64,000 nt of DNA from an uncultured Bacteroidota bacterium (GTDB lineage: Bacteria; Bacteroidota; Bacteroidia; Bacteroidales; P3). Below are positions 17,301-25,363 of this stretch, in pieces; position 1 is the first letter of the stretch; every line of letters begins with the position of its first letter. Position numbers and translations under genes: made by a program. The notes beneath the pieces were generated by a model. The model saw only the letters and a program-made list of their open reading frames with translations, was not told the DNA's origin and searched no databases. The stretch covers positions 18,545 to 82,544 of the forward strand of contig CACYIK010000009.1 in assembly GCA_902774395.1 (NCBI GenBank), given 5' to 3'.

Positions 17301-20144
17301 CACTACCCACTACCCACTATAATAATGACCATGTATGACGACGCCCTCAACAGCTATGGAGGCCGGTCCGTGACCTCCTTCTCGCCGTGGCGCTCGTTGC
17401 GATCCCACTTAATCCGTGGGGTTTCTTTTAGTGGCGACTCGAAGAATTTCAAAGAATCCATTGAGTGGCAGAATGGAAACGATTCCAAAACCTATGGGAT
17501 GACACTGCAGAGAGGACTCTTTGGAGAATATTTCGCAGAAGAACTGGAGTATGAGGTGGTGGTAACTACTGTCTTGGAAATTGCTGATGCAGGGGATGAT
17601 AATGTAGGGTCGTCCGCCCGTGGCGAGGATGACATGGTCACCATGCAGAGTGGTGTGCGCAAGCGTAAGGGCAATTCGCTTGAGGAGGTGGCAATTGTAT
17701 CCGAAAAGGTACCTGTCATCGAGATAGGTGCACCCGAATCGGGCATGCGTCTCACCTCTGAGGATGTCGCCCGCATGCCTGGCAACTCCGTCGAGAGCAT
17801 CGTGGCATCCGTAGGCGGCCTGGGCTATAGCGACGGAGGAAAGCCCTCGGCTGCCAATCAGCCTGTGCAGATACGTACCAACCTCAGCACTCTGGCATTC
17901 TTTGTCTCCGACCTGCGCACCGACTCCACCGGCACCGCCACCTACAGCTTCCGTGTCCCCGAGTTGCTCACTCGCTGGAGTGTCCGCGGTGTGGCCTTCA
18001 CCAACGACCTCAAAATCGGCTCCCTGGACAAGAGTCTCGTCACCAGCAAGTCCCTTATGGTGCAGCCCAACATCCCGCGCTTCATCCGCCACGGCGACAG
18101 CCTCATGCTTATGGCTAAGGTGGTGAACCTCACGGACGTCGACCGTCAGGTGAAAGTGTGGTTTAATCTGAATGATCAGAATAATCAGAATAATCAGAAT
18201 ACTCCGATTACACAGAATACTCAAACTGTGGTCGTCCCTGCTCAGGGCTCCGCCCAGGTCGCTTTCCCCATCTCTAACATACCTGACGACCTCTTTGTCG
18301 CTACCTATGAGATTGTGGCCCGCACGCTTGACAACGACGGTGAGAAAGCTTTCCTTTCTGACGGCGAGCGCGGCCAAATTCCCGTCGTCTCCAGCCGTCA
18401 GGCTGTCACCCTCTCGCAGCCCCTCTACATCAACGGCAAAGGCAAAAAATCTTTCACCTTTCACCTTCCATCTTTCACCTCGACAGCAAAACCGCATTTC
18501 CTCGCCGCCGAGCTGACCACCGACCCCATGTGGCTCGCCGTCAAGGCTATGCCTTATTTGAAGGAGCAGGAGAACCCCTCCAATATCTATCTTGCCAATA
18601 GCCTTTATGTCAACACCCTGTCCCGGAATATCCTTAAGGACCTTAAAGGCCTTAAGGACTTTAAAGACCTTACCGATACCGCCAACACCCGCCTGAAAAT
18701 CAACGAGGATATCAAGCAGACCCTCCTCGAGGCTACGCCGTGGCTCCGCGACGCCGAGAGCGAGATAGAGCAGCGCCAGGCCATTGCCAACTACTTCGAC
18801 TCAGCCACACTCAGCACTCAGCACTCATCACTCATCACTCAATTGGAAGAGCGCCAAAATCCCGACGGCGGCTGGGGATGGATGCCCGAATGCGAGAGCT
18901 CTCTATGGTCTACCGAGCAAATACTCAAACGCCTTTCGATACTCGAGAAATCGGACAATCTGTTAATCGAGCAGGTCCTCGCCTACGTCGACCGCGAGGA
19001 GCAGCGACACTACGAGAAATACATCAAGCCCTACCTCAAGAAAGCTTACAAATGGCAGCCCGACAACATCGAATACCTCTACATCCGCTCCTTCTATGGT
19101 AAAGGCACTACCGAGGCCTATAAGTTCTACTATCAGAACGCTTTGAAGAACTATAAGAAGTACGACAACCTCTACACCCAGGCGCAGCTGGCCCTTGTCT
19201 TCCAGCGCGGCGGCGACAGCAAGGCTGCCCGCGACCTCATCCGCCGCCTCAAGGAGAAGGCCCTCGTCAGCGACGAGATGGGTATGTACTGGCGTGACAA
19301 CCGCAGTGGCTGGTGCTGGTACGAGCGTCCCATCGAGACGCAAGCCCTTCTCATCCAGGCCTTCCGCGAGGTTACGCCCAAAGACGCCTCCTCTATCGCC
19401 CTCATGCAGCAGTGGCTCCTCAAGCAGAAGCAGACCACCCGCTGGGAGAGCGACCGCGCCACCGTCGACGCCATCAGCGCGCTGATGCCGCAGAATACTC
19501 AGAATATTCCGAATACTCAGAATAATCCGATTTCACTCACTGTCTTTGGTGCTCCCTTCACGGCTCCCGCCGAGGGTCTCGAAGGCTACTGCACCCAGCG
19601 ATGGTCTGGTGCCGACCTCGACACACTCCTCACTCGTCACTCCTCACTCATCACTCTGAAAAAGGAAACTCCCGGCATCGCCTGGGGTGCCGTCTACTTC
19701 CAGTACACCGACGACATGGACAAGATTCCCTCCACCGCGAGCGGCATCACCCTCAAGCGTAGCTACTTGAATCAGAATAATCAGAATGTTCTGAATGGTC
19801 AGAATACTCCGAAAGTTGGAGACCGCATTAAAGTCCGCATCGAGATTTCTGTCGACCGCACCATGGAGTACCTCGAACTCATCGACGGACGCCCCTCCTG
19901 CGTGGAGCCTATAAGTACCCGTTCGGGGTGGTGTTGGAATCAGGGACTACGTTACTATGTCGAGGTGAAGAACACCGCCACCCACTGCTACATTAATCGC
20001 CTCGAAAAAGGTAAGTATATTGTTGAATACGAGGTGTATGTGACCAATCCTGGAGCTTTCCTCGCCGGGCCCGTCACCATGCAGTGCATGTACGCTCCCG
20101 AGTTCCGCGCCACGGCTCCTGCGGAGCAAATTAGTGTGGATTGA
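14325..20144 (+). CDS. alpha-2-macroglobulin family protein with a plug-like segment
   Basis: A 1939-aa exported protein. A signal peptide (about 1-20) is followed by a helical region, macroglobulin-type beta domains (MEHKAHLLKDRPVYRLGDTVRF, near residue 455, is typical of MG1/MG2), and the A2M core RTDSTGTATYSFRVPE with TRWSVRGVAFTNDLK. The C-terminal thioester-type helical domain has GGWGWMP but no CxEQ thioester. Residues about 1120-1172 (SLEEVAIVSEKV, then LTSEDVARMPGNSVESIVAS) resemble a TonB-receptor plug start. In bacteria such proteins act as periplasmic or surface protease traps. At least eight repeat-coded segments interrupt it, all in frame, for example at about 976-1001, 1283-1301, 1436-1449, 1496-1506, 1723-1736 and 1815-1829. 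Confidence 0.85.
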   Translation: MKRLAISVIVMLLALPAMGQKTDWKKFGELLSEGSYKSAYAEAEAVYKKTKNSTDLLTAAWCMTAAASAYQENAIEDAVARYRAILPRLDAVDRAVCYAFLGVKDSALMDAEILKRTPSDRIKIFCGEGDEEFGGINLTPTAFDVVVRSLMNNAVTDTALLQKLVDFHKDDSDEIRAALDYQMMDVWDYGVIRESDKMKMVQGYINKYRGSKCPFVAHFYNEMAHLMEGCDDMLAAVRYCDTAEALFPGSEGAAECANLRMNICRSKIEMSCYGDDAFTIYPGRPSLKKLTYANLNRIYFRLYPYGGTDMKEYMKNLPMYLKHWEEAVEDDGSHKEHPLIFDLPPMKAGNYLLVASKDTVFDNHDASIVLLCTDIQLLKTDNSEFMMVDAMTGAPIEGQEVVMLTLKGEPLDTLVTYPDGRFRVENEDTRKMRIERNGAVYTRDCWASYPSKNDYMEHKAHLLKDRPVYRLGDTVRFAAVLYESNGVEGHTLPGHAVKVKLINPNYEDHEVRELTSDGYGVVSTNFVIPRDAMAGLWDVLVYEGENYLNSFPINVEEYKQPKFIVTLGPQTSSLSDPQKPAFGKPYTIKGLAQAYSGAMVSGAKVKYIISRELSWNSRCRHYDLTYKNYYPDIESNMILDSTETAADGSFDITFTPWPDSSLDFACNPVFNYMVYVDVTDINGETHEASTSLNVGFLNEEVKLTQTPDASDPQHLSYSYYDLNSQPLKGDVTIKVVRLRRPDVLRFTPEIILLNPMAAKTLDSAEFRNLFPQYNYTAGEGNVSTWATDWEYTMTHHADGTRQSYTVELPVKKMRSGVYRIIVSAGEVFDTQRVTLVLPDERKLPNASLLWGDVKTAGRGTGNRLSAEVGETVVVRYASAFDGTRLFYMLTGPDGREIESRWLTAGRKIQTLSIPVDKSMLGGFQVTLHAVREGLKEEWTRSVNVPFSHKQLKVDISTFRDKLQPGEQEQWTIKVESGEQRVESARGQELPTIHYPLPTIIMTMYDDALNSYGGRSVTSFSPWRSLRSHLIRGVSFSGDSKNFKESIEWQNGNDSKTYGMTLQRGLFGEYFAEELEYEVVVTTVLEIADAGDDNVGSSARGEDDMVTMQSGVRKRKGNSLEEVAIVSEKVPVIEIGAPESGMRLTSEDVARMPGNSVESIVASVGGLGYSDGGKPSAANQPVQIRTNLSTLAFFVSDLRTDSTGTATYSFRVPELLTRWSVRGVAFTNDLKIGSLDKSLVTSKSLMVQPNIPRFIRHGDSLMLMAKVVNLTDVDRQVKVWFNLNDQNNQNNQNTPITQNTQTVVVPAQGSAQVAFPISNIPDDLFVATYEIVARTLDNDGEKAFLSDGERGQIPVVSSRQAVTLSQPLYINGKGKKSFTFHLPSFTSTAKPHFLAAELTTDPMWLAVKAMPYLKEQENPSNIYLANSLYVNTLSRNILKDLKGLKDFKDLTDTANTRLKINEDIKQTLLEATPWLRDAESEIEQRQAIANYFDSATLSTQHSSLITQLEERQNPDGGWGWMPECESSLWSTEQILKRLSILEKSDNLLIEQVLAYVDREEQRHYEKYIKPYLKKAYKWQPDNIEYLYIRSFYGKGTTEAYKFYYQNALKNYKKYDNLYTQAQLALVFQRGGDSKAARDLIRRLKEKALVSDEMGMYWRDNRSGWCWYERPIETQALLIQAFREVTPKDASSIALMQQWLLKQKQTTRWESDRATVDAISALMPQNTQNIPNTQNNPISLTVFGAPFTAPAEGLEGYCTQRWSGADLDTLLTRHSSLITLKKETPGIAWGAVYFQYTDDMDKIPSTASGITLKRSYLNQNNQNVLNGQNTPKVGDRIKVRIEISVDRTMEYLELIDGRPSCVEPISTRSGWCWNQGLRYYVEVKNTATHCYINRLEKGKYIVEYEVYVTNPGAFLAGPVTMQCMYAPEFRATAPAEQISVD
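17246..17325 (+). repeat. word element in the A2M gene (GTGGAGAG left, CTACCCACTATC right)
   Basis: A left array of GTGGAGAGTGGAGAG (17246-17276), a 13-nt spacer and a right array of CTACCCACTATCCAC (17290-17325). The two are only partly complementary, as if two word families met at one locus. Confidence 0.75.
18163..18226 (+). repeat. AGAATAATC word array in the A2M gene
   Basis: About seven copies of CAGAATAAT/CAGAATACT encode repeated Asn-Gln residues. Further copies in the same gene are at 19490-19531 and 19768-19815, and in the YgiQ gene at 28420-28465. Confidence 0.85.
18630..18672 (+). repeat. TTAAGGACC word array in the A2M gene
   Basis: Four copies of CCTTAAGGACCTTAAAGG-type words encode LKDLKGLKDFKD, the same word and reading frame as the leuS insert. 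Confidence 0.85.
18806..18844 (+). repeat. ACTCATCACTCAGC word array in the A2M gene
   Basis: About four words, encoding LSTQHSSLIT. A second array of the same family lies at 19628-19659 in the same gene (LTRHSSLIT). Confidence 0.75.
19490..19531 (+). repeat. second AGAATACTC word array in the A2M gene
   Basis: Five words encode QNTQNIPNTQNNP, directly after a run of normal coding sequence. Confidence 0.8.
19768..19815 (+). repeat. third AGAATAATC word array in the A2M gene
   Basis: Five words encode NQNNQNVLNGQN in the C-terminal domain. Confidence 0.8.
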
Positions 20145-20164
20145 AAATCAGTATCTTATAGGTA

Positions 20165-20256
20165 CTAACTCTTACTCAACTCTTACTCTTCTCTTACTCC
20201 TCTCTTACCCATCTCCCACCCGGGTAAGAGAAGGGTAGGGGAAGAGTGATTGTTGG
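20165..20256 (+). repeat. CTCTTACTC word array and hairpin
   Basis: About six CTCTTACTC-type words are followed by CTCTTACCCATCTCCC, then GGGTAAGAG and GGGTAGGGGAAGAG. The two parts can pair and lie just after the A2M stop, so the element may terminate transcription. Confidence 0.65.
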
Positions 20257-20283
20257 CAGTTTGTTGAAAAATCTGAATCTGGA

Positions 20284-20315
20284 TTTGTGGGGTTTGAAAG
20301 TTTTTTGTATATTTG
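20284..20315 (+). promoter_or_regulatory. promoter of arginine deiminase
   Basis: TTTG at 20284-20287 and TATATTTG at 20308-20315 are spaced by 20 nt, the expected distance for Bacteroidetes promoters. The ATG is about 90 nt downstream. Confidence 0.65.
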
Positions 20316-20353
20316 CATTTTCACAATGTTTGCTCCATTGGGGTGAACTTATT

Positions 20354-20396
20354 GTGAATTAAGAATTAAGAATTAAGAGTTAAGAATAAGAGTTAG
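20354..20396 (+). repeat. AATTAAG word array in the arcA leader
   Basis: Five copies of GAATTAAGAATTAAG words lie between promoter and start codon, the same position as the array in the leuS leader. Confidence 0.75.
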
Positions 20397-20404
20397 GCAT
20401 TAAT

Positions 20405-21655
20405 ATGAATAACGATAATAAAAATATAACCCCCTGTGCAGTGAATGTGGCTTCCGAGACGGGCCGCTTGCGAGCTGTGCTGCTGCATCGTCCCGGCGTG
20501 GAGATTGAACGTATGACTCCTCTCAACGCCGCCCACGCTCTCTACAGCGACATCCTCAACAAGCCTATCGTCGACACGGAATATGCCAATTTCTGCGGTG
20601 TGCTGGAGAAGTGGACCGACGTCTACTATGTCGAGGATATCCTCGAAGAACTCCTCAAGGACAACGATATACGACGTCACCTCGTCGAGACGAGCTGCAA
20701 GATGGATAAATGCCCTGAGTCGACGGAAAAGCTGATGTCCCTCGACGCCAAGTCTCTGGCTGACATTCTTGTAGAAGGATATGAGAGGCCCGAGTGGAAT
20801 GGCAGCGACGACCGCTACCTCCTCAAGCCGCTATACAACCTCTTCTTTACCCGCGACGCCTCCTCGACCGTCTACAACCGCGTGCTTATCAACTCCATGA
20901 GCTTTGAGGTGCGCGAGCGCGAGACCCTTATCTACGAGGCCATCTTCAAGCATTTCTTCAAAGTCGACATCCTCAATGCTATGCAGCATGATCCTCAGGC
21001 CCGCACCGAGGGCGGCGACGTGCAGATTGCTGCGCCCGACCTTCTCTGCATCGGCCAGGGTATCCGCACCAACGAGAAGGGTATCAAGTACCTGGCTGAG
21101 ACTTTCGCCAAGGAACGCGATAGATTCCTTATTCTGACTCAGGAACTTCCGATGAGTCCCGAGAGCTTCATTCATCTGGACATGGTGTTCACCTTCCTCG
21201 GCAAGCACCGCTGCATGATTTTTGAGCCCATGCTCAAGAAGACGGGGCTCTTCGCCGGCAAAGCCACCACTCTCATCACTGTTGAGGGTGGCAAGATTAC
21301 ATATACCGAGGTGCCCAACATCGTCAAGGGTCTCGAAAGCCTCGGCTGGGAGATTGAACCCATCATCGGTGGTGGCAGCGACCCCTGGGTGCAGCTGCGC
21401 GAGCAGTGGCATTCGGGCTGCAACTTCTTCTCCATGGGCGACAACAAGATTATCGGCTACCGCCGTAACAGCCACACCATCGACGCCCTCGACCGCGCCG
21501 GTTTCGCCGTCCTCAACGCCGAGGATATCGTGAGCGGCAAGGTGGACATGAAGAACTACGACAAGTTCGTGGCCGCATTCCCCGGCAGCGAGCTGCCCCG
21601 TGCCGGCGGTGGCGCTAGATGCATGACGATGCCCATTTTGCGCGATGCGCAATGA
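20405..21655 (+). CDS. arcA: arginine deiminase
   Basis: Hydrolyses arginine to citrulline and ammonia. The 416-aa protein has the family motifs: N-terminal VASETGRLRAVLLHRPG, FTRDAS, EGGDVQIA, HLDMVFTFL and the catalytic Cys at 406 in GGGARCMTMP. No arcB or arcC is adjacent, so the rest of the pathway, if present, is elsewhere. It has its own promoter. Agmatine deiminase is a related family, but the C-terminal motif and length favour arginine deiminase. Confidence 0.93.
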   Translation: MNNDNKNITPCAVNVASETGRLRAVLLHRPGVEIERMTPLNAAHALYSDILNKPIVDTEYANFCGVLEKWTDVYYVEDILEELLKDNDIRRHLVETSCKMDKCPESTEKLMSLDAKSLADILVEGYERPEWNGSDDRYLLKPLYNLFFTRDASSTVYNRVLINSMSFEVRERETLIYEAIFKHFFKVDILNAMQHDPQARTEGGDVQIAAPDLLCIGQGIRTNEKGIKYLAETFAKERDRFLILTQELPMSPESFIHLDMVFTFLGKHRCMIFEPMLKKTGLFAGKATTLITVEGGKITYTEVPNIVKGLESLGWEIEPIIGGGSDPWVQLREQWHSGCNFFSMGDNKIIGYRRNSHTIDALDRAGFAVLNAEDIVSGKVDMKNYDKFVAAFPGSELPRAGGGARCMTMPILRDAQ

Positions 21656-21674
21656 AAAAATAAAAAGTAAAAAC

Positions 21675-21720
21675 TAAAAAGGTAAAACGTATCAACCTAT
21701 CAACGTATCAACGTAAAACA
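21675..21720 (+). repeat. CGTATCAACCTATCAA word array
   Basis: Variant words TATCAACGTATCAACG lie between arcA and the DUF2723 gene, preceded by AAAAAGTAAAAACT words. They are related to the GTATCAACACC arrays at 29.7 and 59.6 kb. Confidence 0.6.
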
Positions 21721-21734
21721 ATCATAAAAAAAAC

Positions 21735-24700
21735 ATGAAACAGTATCGCTTTGTGAACAACGTTATCGGGTGGGTCATCTGCCTGATAGCTTGTGCTGTT
21801 TACATCATGACGGCCGAAGCTACGGCGTCGTGGTGGGACTGCGGTGAGTATATCGCCACCGCCAACAAACTACAAGTGGGCCACCCCCCGGGAGCACCGA
21901 CCTTCCAGCTCATCGGACGTCTCTTCTCGATGTTCTCGAGCCCCGCGAGCGCGGCACATGCCGTCAACGTGATGAGCGCCGTGTGCAGTGGCTTCACCAT
22001 CCTCTTCCTCTTCTGGGGCATCACTATGCTCGGCAAGCACCTGCTGCCCGACCCCAAGAACCCCGACATCAAGTCGCCCCGCACCTGGGCCGTCTTCGCC
22101 GCAGGTATCGTGGGCTCGCTGGCCTACTGCTTCAGCGACACCTTCTGGTTCTCGGCTGTCGAGGGCGAGGTGTACGCTATGTCGAGCTTCTTCACCGCAC
22201 TGGTGTTCTGGGCTATCCTGAAATGGGAAGAGCAGAGCGACGACCCCCACTCGCTGCGCTGGCTGGTGCTCATCAGCCTGCTGGTCGGTGTGGCCATCGG
22301 CGTCCACTTGCTGAACCTGCTGACGGTCCCCGCTCTCTTCTATGTGGTATACTTCAAGAAATGGCCTAAGACTAACTGGAAAGGCTTCATCCTCTGTGGT
22401 GTGCTCTCGATGATCACCCTGGGTATCATCCTCTGGGGCATCATCCCCGGCATCGTGAATGTCGACTCGGCCTTCGACGTCTTCTTCGTCAACGGCCTCG
22501 GTCTGCCCTTCAACAGCGGTACCATCTTCTTCTTCGTACTGTTGGCTGCCGCCGTGGTCTTCGGCCTGTGGTACACCCAGAAGAAGGGTCGCCCCGTGGT
22601 CAACGCCGCCCTCCTGAGTTTCGCTATGCTGGTGATAGGCTACAGCACTTTCTTTGTGCTTGTCATCCGCGCCAATACCAATACGCCGCTCAACGAGAAC
22701 TGCCCCAAGGACGCTGTGTCTATGCGTGCCTACCTGGGCCGCGAGCAGTACGGCTCCACGCCGCTGCTCACCGGTCAGTACTACACCTACGAGCGTCAGC
22801 GCATCGTCAACGATGCCGAGTACCGCATGTATGGTGTGCCCCCGGCACGTGAGAAGACCGTCCGTCACGACACCAGCTATACCAAGTATATCCGCGGTAA
22901 CGTGGCTGGCAAGGACCGTTATATCCCCGCCGACTATGCCATCGAGCAGGTTTTCCCCGACAACCACACGGGATTCTTCCCCCGTATGTGGAGCGCCGAC
23001 TCGAGCCGTTGGCACGAGGTGTTCTACGAATACTGGGCCGGAGGAGTGGACGGCAACCAGAAACCCTCCTTCGGACAGAACATGACCTACCTGCACCGCT
23101 ATCAGATGGGTTGGATGTACTGGCGCTACTTCATGTGGAACTTCGCCGGCCGACAGAACGACCAGCAGGGCCACTACTTCAATATCGACGGTTCGCGTGA
23201 CTACCTCCACGGCAACTGGATCTGCGGCATCAACTTCATCGACGAAGCCCGCCTGGGTCCGCAGACTGACCTACCCGACTATATGGAGAACGACAAGTCG
23301 CGCAATGTCTATTACCTGCTGCCCCTGCTGCTAGGTCTTCTGGGCCTGGCCTACCATGTCATCAAGCACCCGAAAGATGCCTTTGTGGTCTTCATCATGT
23401 TCTTCATGACGGGTATCGCCATTGCCATCTACCTGAACATGCCTCCGCGTCAGCCGCGTGAGCGCGATTACGCCTTCGTGGGCTCCTTCAGCTTCTTCGC
23501 GATGTGGATAGGCCTCGGTGTGATGGGTCTCTCCGAGTGGATCTCGGCCATCTTCAAGAAGGGCAAAGAGAAAGCCTACAAGTTCGTCGTCCCCGCAGTC
23601 TTTGTGGCCTGCATGCTCGGCGTACCGGTGCTGATGGCCTGCGAGAACTGGGATGACCATGACCGCAGTGAGAAGACCGCCGCCCGCGACTTCGCTGAGA
23701 ACTACCTGAGCAGCATGAAGAAGAAAGGTATCCTCATCACCTTCGGCGACAACGACACCTTCCCTCTGTGGTACGCCCAGGAGGTCGAGGGTATCCGCAC
23801 GGATGTACGTATCCTCAACTACACCCTGTCGGGCATGTACTGGTATGTCGAGCAGCTCTTCAACAAGCTCTACGACAGCGACCCGCTGCCCTTCACCCTG
23901 ACCAAGGACTTCTATGGCCTGGGACAGGATGCGGTGTATCTGGTGCCCGACCAGTCGGGCGAATACCGCGAAGTGACAGAGGTGCTCGCAGAGCTGCGCG
24001 ACCATCCGGAGAACTACCGTCTGCGTGACCTCTACTACCGTATGGGCTACCAGACGGATGTCGCCCCCACGGTGTACTATATCCCCACCAACCGCTTCAA
24101 GATCACGCTTGATATCCCCGCCTTGGTGGCCGAGGGCGTCATTCCCGCCGAGATAGCAGACCAGGTGGAGCCCGAAATCCGTTGGGAGGTGCGTAATGCA
24201 GCACTGCTGCGTCACGAACTGATGATACTCGACATCATCGGTACCAACAAGTTCCACCGCGACATCTGCATAATGAACCCCGGCTACATCCGCTCGGTCT
24301 ATCCGCTGGCCGAAAGCTACGCCGTCCGGGAGGGAATGAACTTCAAGTTCACGCCCTATTATCCCGCAGGCCGTCGCTTCACGGACAACTCTGCCGACTA
24401 CTTCGTCGGTGGCATTAACGGCCAGCCGCTGAAGTGGGGTAACCTCGACCGCGAGGGTATCTATGTCGACCCCGTCAGCCGCGAGCAGTTCGTGCCGAAC
24501 CTGCACAACACGCTGATGCTCCTCGCCGACGATGAGGTGCGCAAAGGCCATCTCGACAAAGCCCGCAAGCTGCTGGAAATCTATGACAAGAACTTCCCCG
24601 ACCGCAACTTCGAGCCCGACGAGAACTCGGCCTTCCTGCTCTTCGCCAACGGCACCATCTCTATCAATGTCATAGACATCTACAAGAATGTCTACGGCAT

Positions 24701-25073
24701 AGAGCGTGCCAAGCAGCAGTGGCAGAAGGTGTTCAACCACTTCAAGAAAGAGATAGGCTACCTGATCCGCTTCGACGACGAGAAACTGCCCGGTGTGGCG
24801 CAGAACCTCTATGAGGACTGCCAGAACATCCGCCGCCTCTATGCTGTCGCTCAGGAGACCCTTGAAGACCAGGCCCTCATGGCCGAGGCCCGCAAGGTGC
24901 TCGAGCAGGTCAATGGCCGTATCCGCATCGACCTCAACGGCACCAACGACTACAACGACGACCTGATGATGATGGTCAACACGAACTACTCCACGTACTA
25001 TAACGTCATCAAGCCCCGTCCGGGTCAGCTGAGTGCCACCATGCCTAGCGGCAACAACAACCTCTACTTCTAG
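21735..25073 (+). CDS. DUF2723 multi-spanning membrane protein
   Basis: A 1112-aa protein with about ten hydrophobic helices in residues 1-650 and a soluble C-terminal half. The N-terminus (ASWWDCGEYIATANKLQVGH followed by PPGAPTF) is the hallmark of Bacteroidetes DUF2723, a family with a GT-C-like, protein O-mannosyltransferase-type membrane core. The acidic Asp-Cys-Gly-Glu near residue 36 takes the position of the catalytic acidic residue in GT-C enzymes. A lipid-linked sugar transfer role is inferred from fold only. The C-terminal half includes VVPAVFVACMLGVPVLMACENWDD. The gene ends directly in a GTGATGA word array. Confidence 0.88.
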   Translation: MKQYRFVNNVIGWVICLIACAVYIMTAEATASWWDCGEYIATANKLQVGHPPGAPTFQLIGRLFSMFSSPASAAHAVNVMSAVCSGFTILFLFWGITMLGKHLLPDPKNPDIKSPRTWAVFAAGIVGSLAYCFSDTFWFSAVEGEVYAMSSFFTALVFWAILKWEEQSDDPHSLRWLVLISLLVGVAIGVHLLNLLTVPALFYVVYFKKWPKTNWKGFILCGVLSMITLGIILWGIIPGIVNVDSAFDVFFVNGLGLPFNSGTIFFFVLLAAAVVFGLWYTQKKGRPVVNAALLSFAMLVIGYSTFFVLVIRANTNTPLNENCPKDAVSMRAYLGREQYGSTPLLTGQYYTYERQRIVNDAEYRMYGVPPAREKTVRHDTSYTKYIRGNVAGKDRYIPADYAIEQVFPDNHTGFFPRMWSADSSRWHEVFYEYWAGGVDGNQKPSFGQNMTYLHRYQMGWMYWRYFMWNFAGRQNDQQGHYFNIDGSRDYLHGNWICGINFIDEARLGPQTDLPDYMENDKSRNVYYLLPLLLGLLGLAYHVIKHPKDAFVVFIMFFMTGIAIAIYLNMPPRQPRERDYAFVGSFSFFAMWIGLGVMGLSEWISAIFKKGKEKAYKFVVPAVFVACMLGVPVLMACENWDDHDRSEKTAARDFAENYLSSMKKKGILITFGDNDTFPLWYAQEVEGIRTDVRILNYTLSGMYWYVEQLFNKLYDSDPLPFTLTKDFYGLGQDAVYLVPDQSGEYREVTEVLAELRDHPENYRLRDLYYRMGYQTDVAPTVYYIPTNRFKITLDIPALVAEGVIPAEIADQVEPEIRWEVRNAALLRHELMILDIIGTNKFHRDICIMNPGYIRSVYPLAESYAVREGMNFKFTPYYPAGRRFTDNSADYFVGGINGQPLKWGNLDREGIYVDPVSREQFVPNLHNTLMLLADDEVRKGHLDKARKLLEIYDKNFPDRNFEPDENSAFLLFANGTISINVIDIYKNVYGIERAKQQWQKVFNHFKKEIGYLIRFDDEKLPGVAQNLYEDCQNIRRLYAVAQETLEDQALMAEARKVLEQVNGRIRIDLNGTNDYNDDLMMMVNTNYSTYYNVIKPRPGQLSATMPSGNNNLYF

Positions 25074-25106
25074 TTAGTGATGAGTGATGAATGATGAGTG
25101 ATTAAC
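25073..25106 (+). repeat. GTGATGAGTGATGA word array
   Basis: About four words lie between the DUF2723 stop and the next start codon. This is the same word as the long array at 63320-63455. Confidence 0.75.
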
Positions 25107-25107
25107 G

Positions 25108-25353
25108 ATGAAAAAAGAGAAGAAACCCAAGCTCAAAAGGTACACGCTCACGCTCACAGAGCTGGACGTGTACCGTTTGGGTGCCTATGCCGACAGTTGT
25201 GGCATCGACCGTCCGACGGCGCTGCACCGACTGATGAAGCAGTCGCTGCGACAGATTGCCGCCGCTCCAGCCGACAAAGGCGACACCAACCAGCTGGGTC
25301 TCTTCGACACCCTGCAGATAGATATCTTCGACAATACTTCAGTAGTTAAGTAG
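25108..25353 (+). CDS. small ribbon-helix-helix-like protein
   Basis: An 81-aa basic protein. After a Lys-rich start comes RYTLTLTELDVYRLGAYADS, then CGIDRPTALHRLMKQSL. A beta strand followed by two helices in this spacing resembles the ribbon-helix-helix DNA-binding fold. The remainder ends in LGLFDTLQIDIFDN. I do not recognise a named family, and regulation is only a possibility. The gene begins at the edge of a word array and ends 10 nt before atpB, so it may be cotranscribed with it. Confidence 0.6.
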   Translation: MKKEKKPKLKRYTLTLTELDVYRLGAYADSCGIDRPTALHRLMKQSLRQIAAAPADKGDTNQLGLFDTLQIDIFDNTSVVK

Positions 25354-25363
25354 ATAAAGCCAA

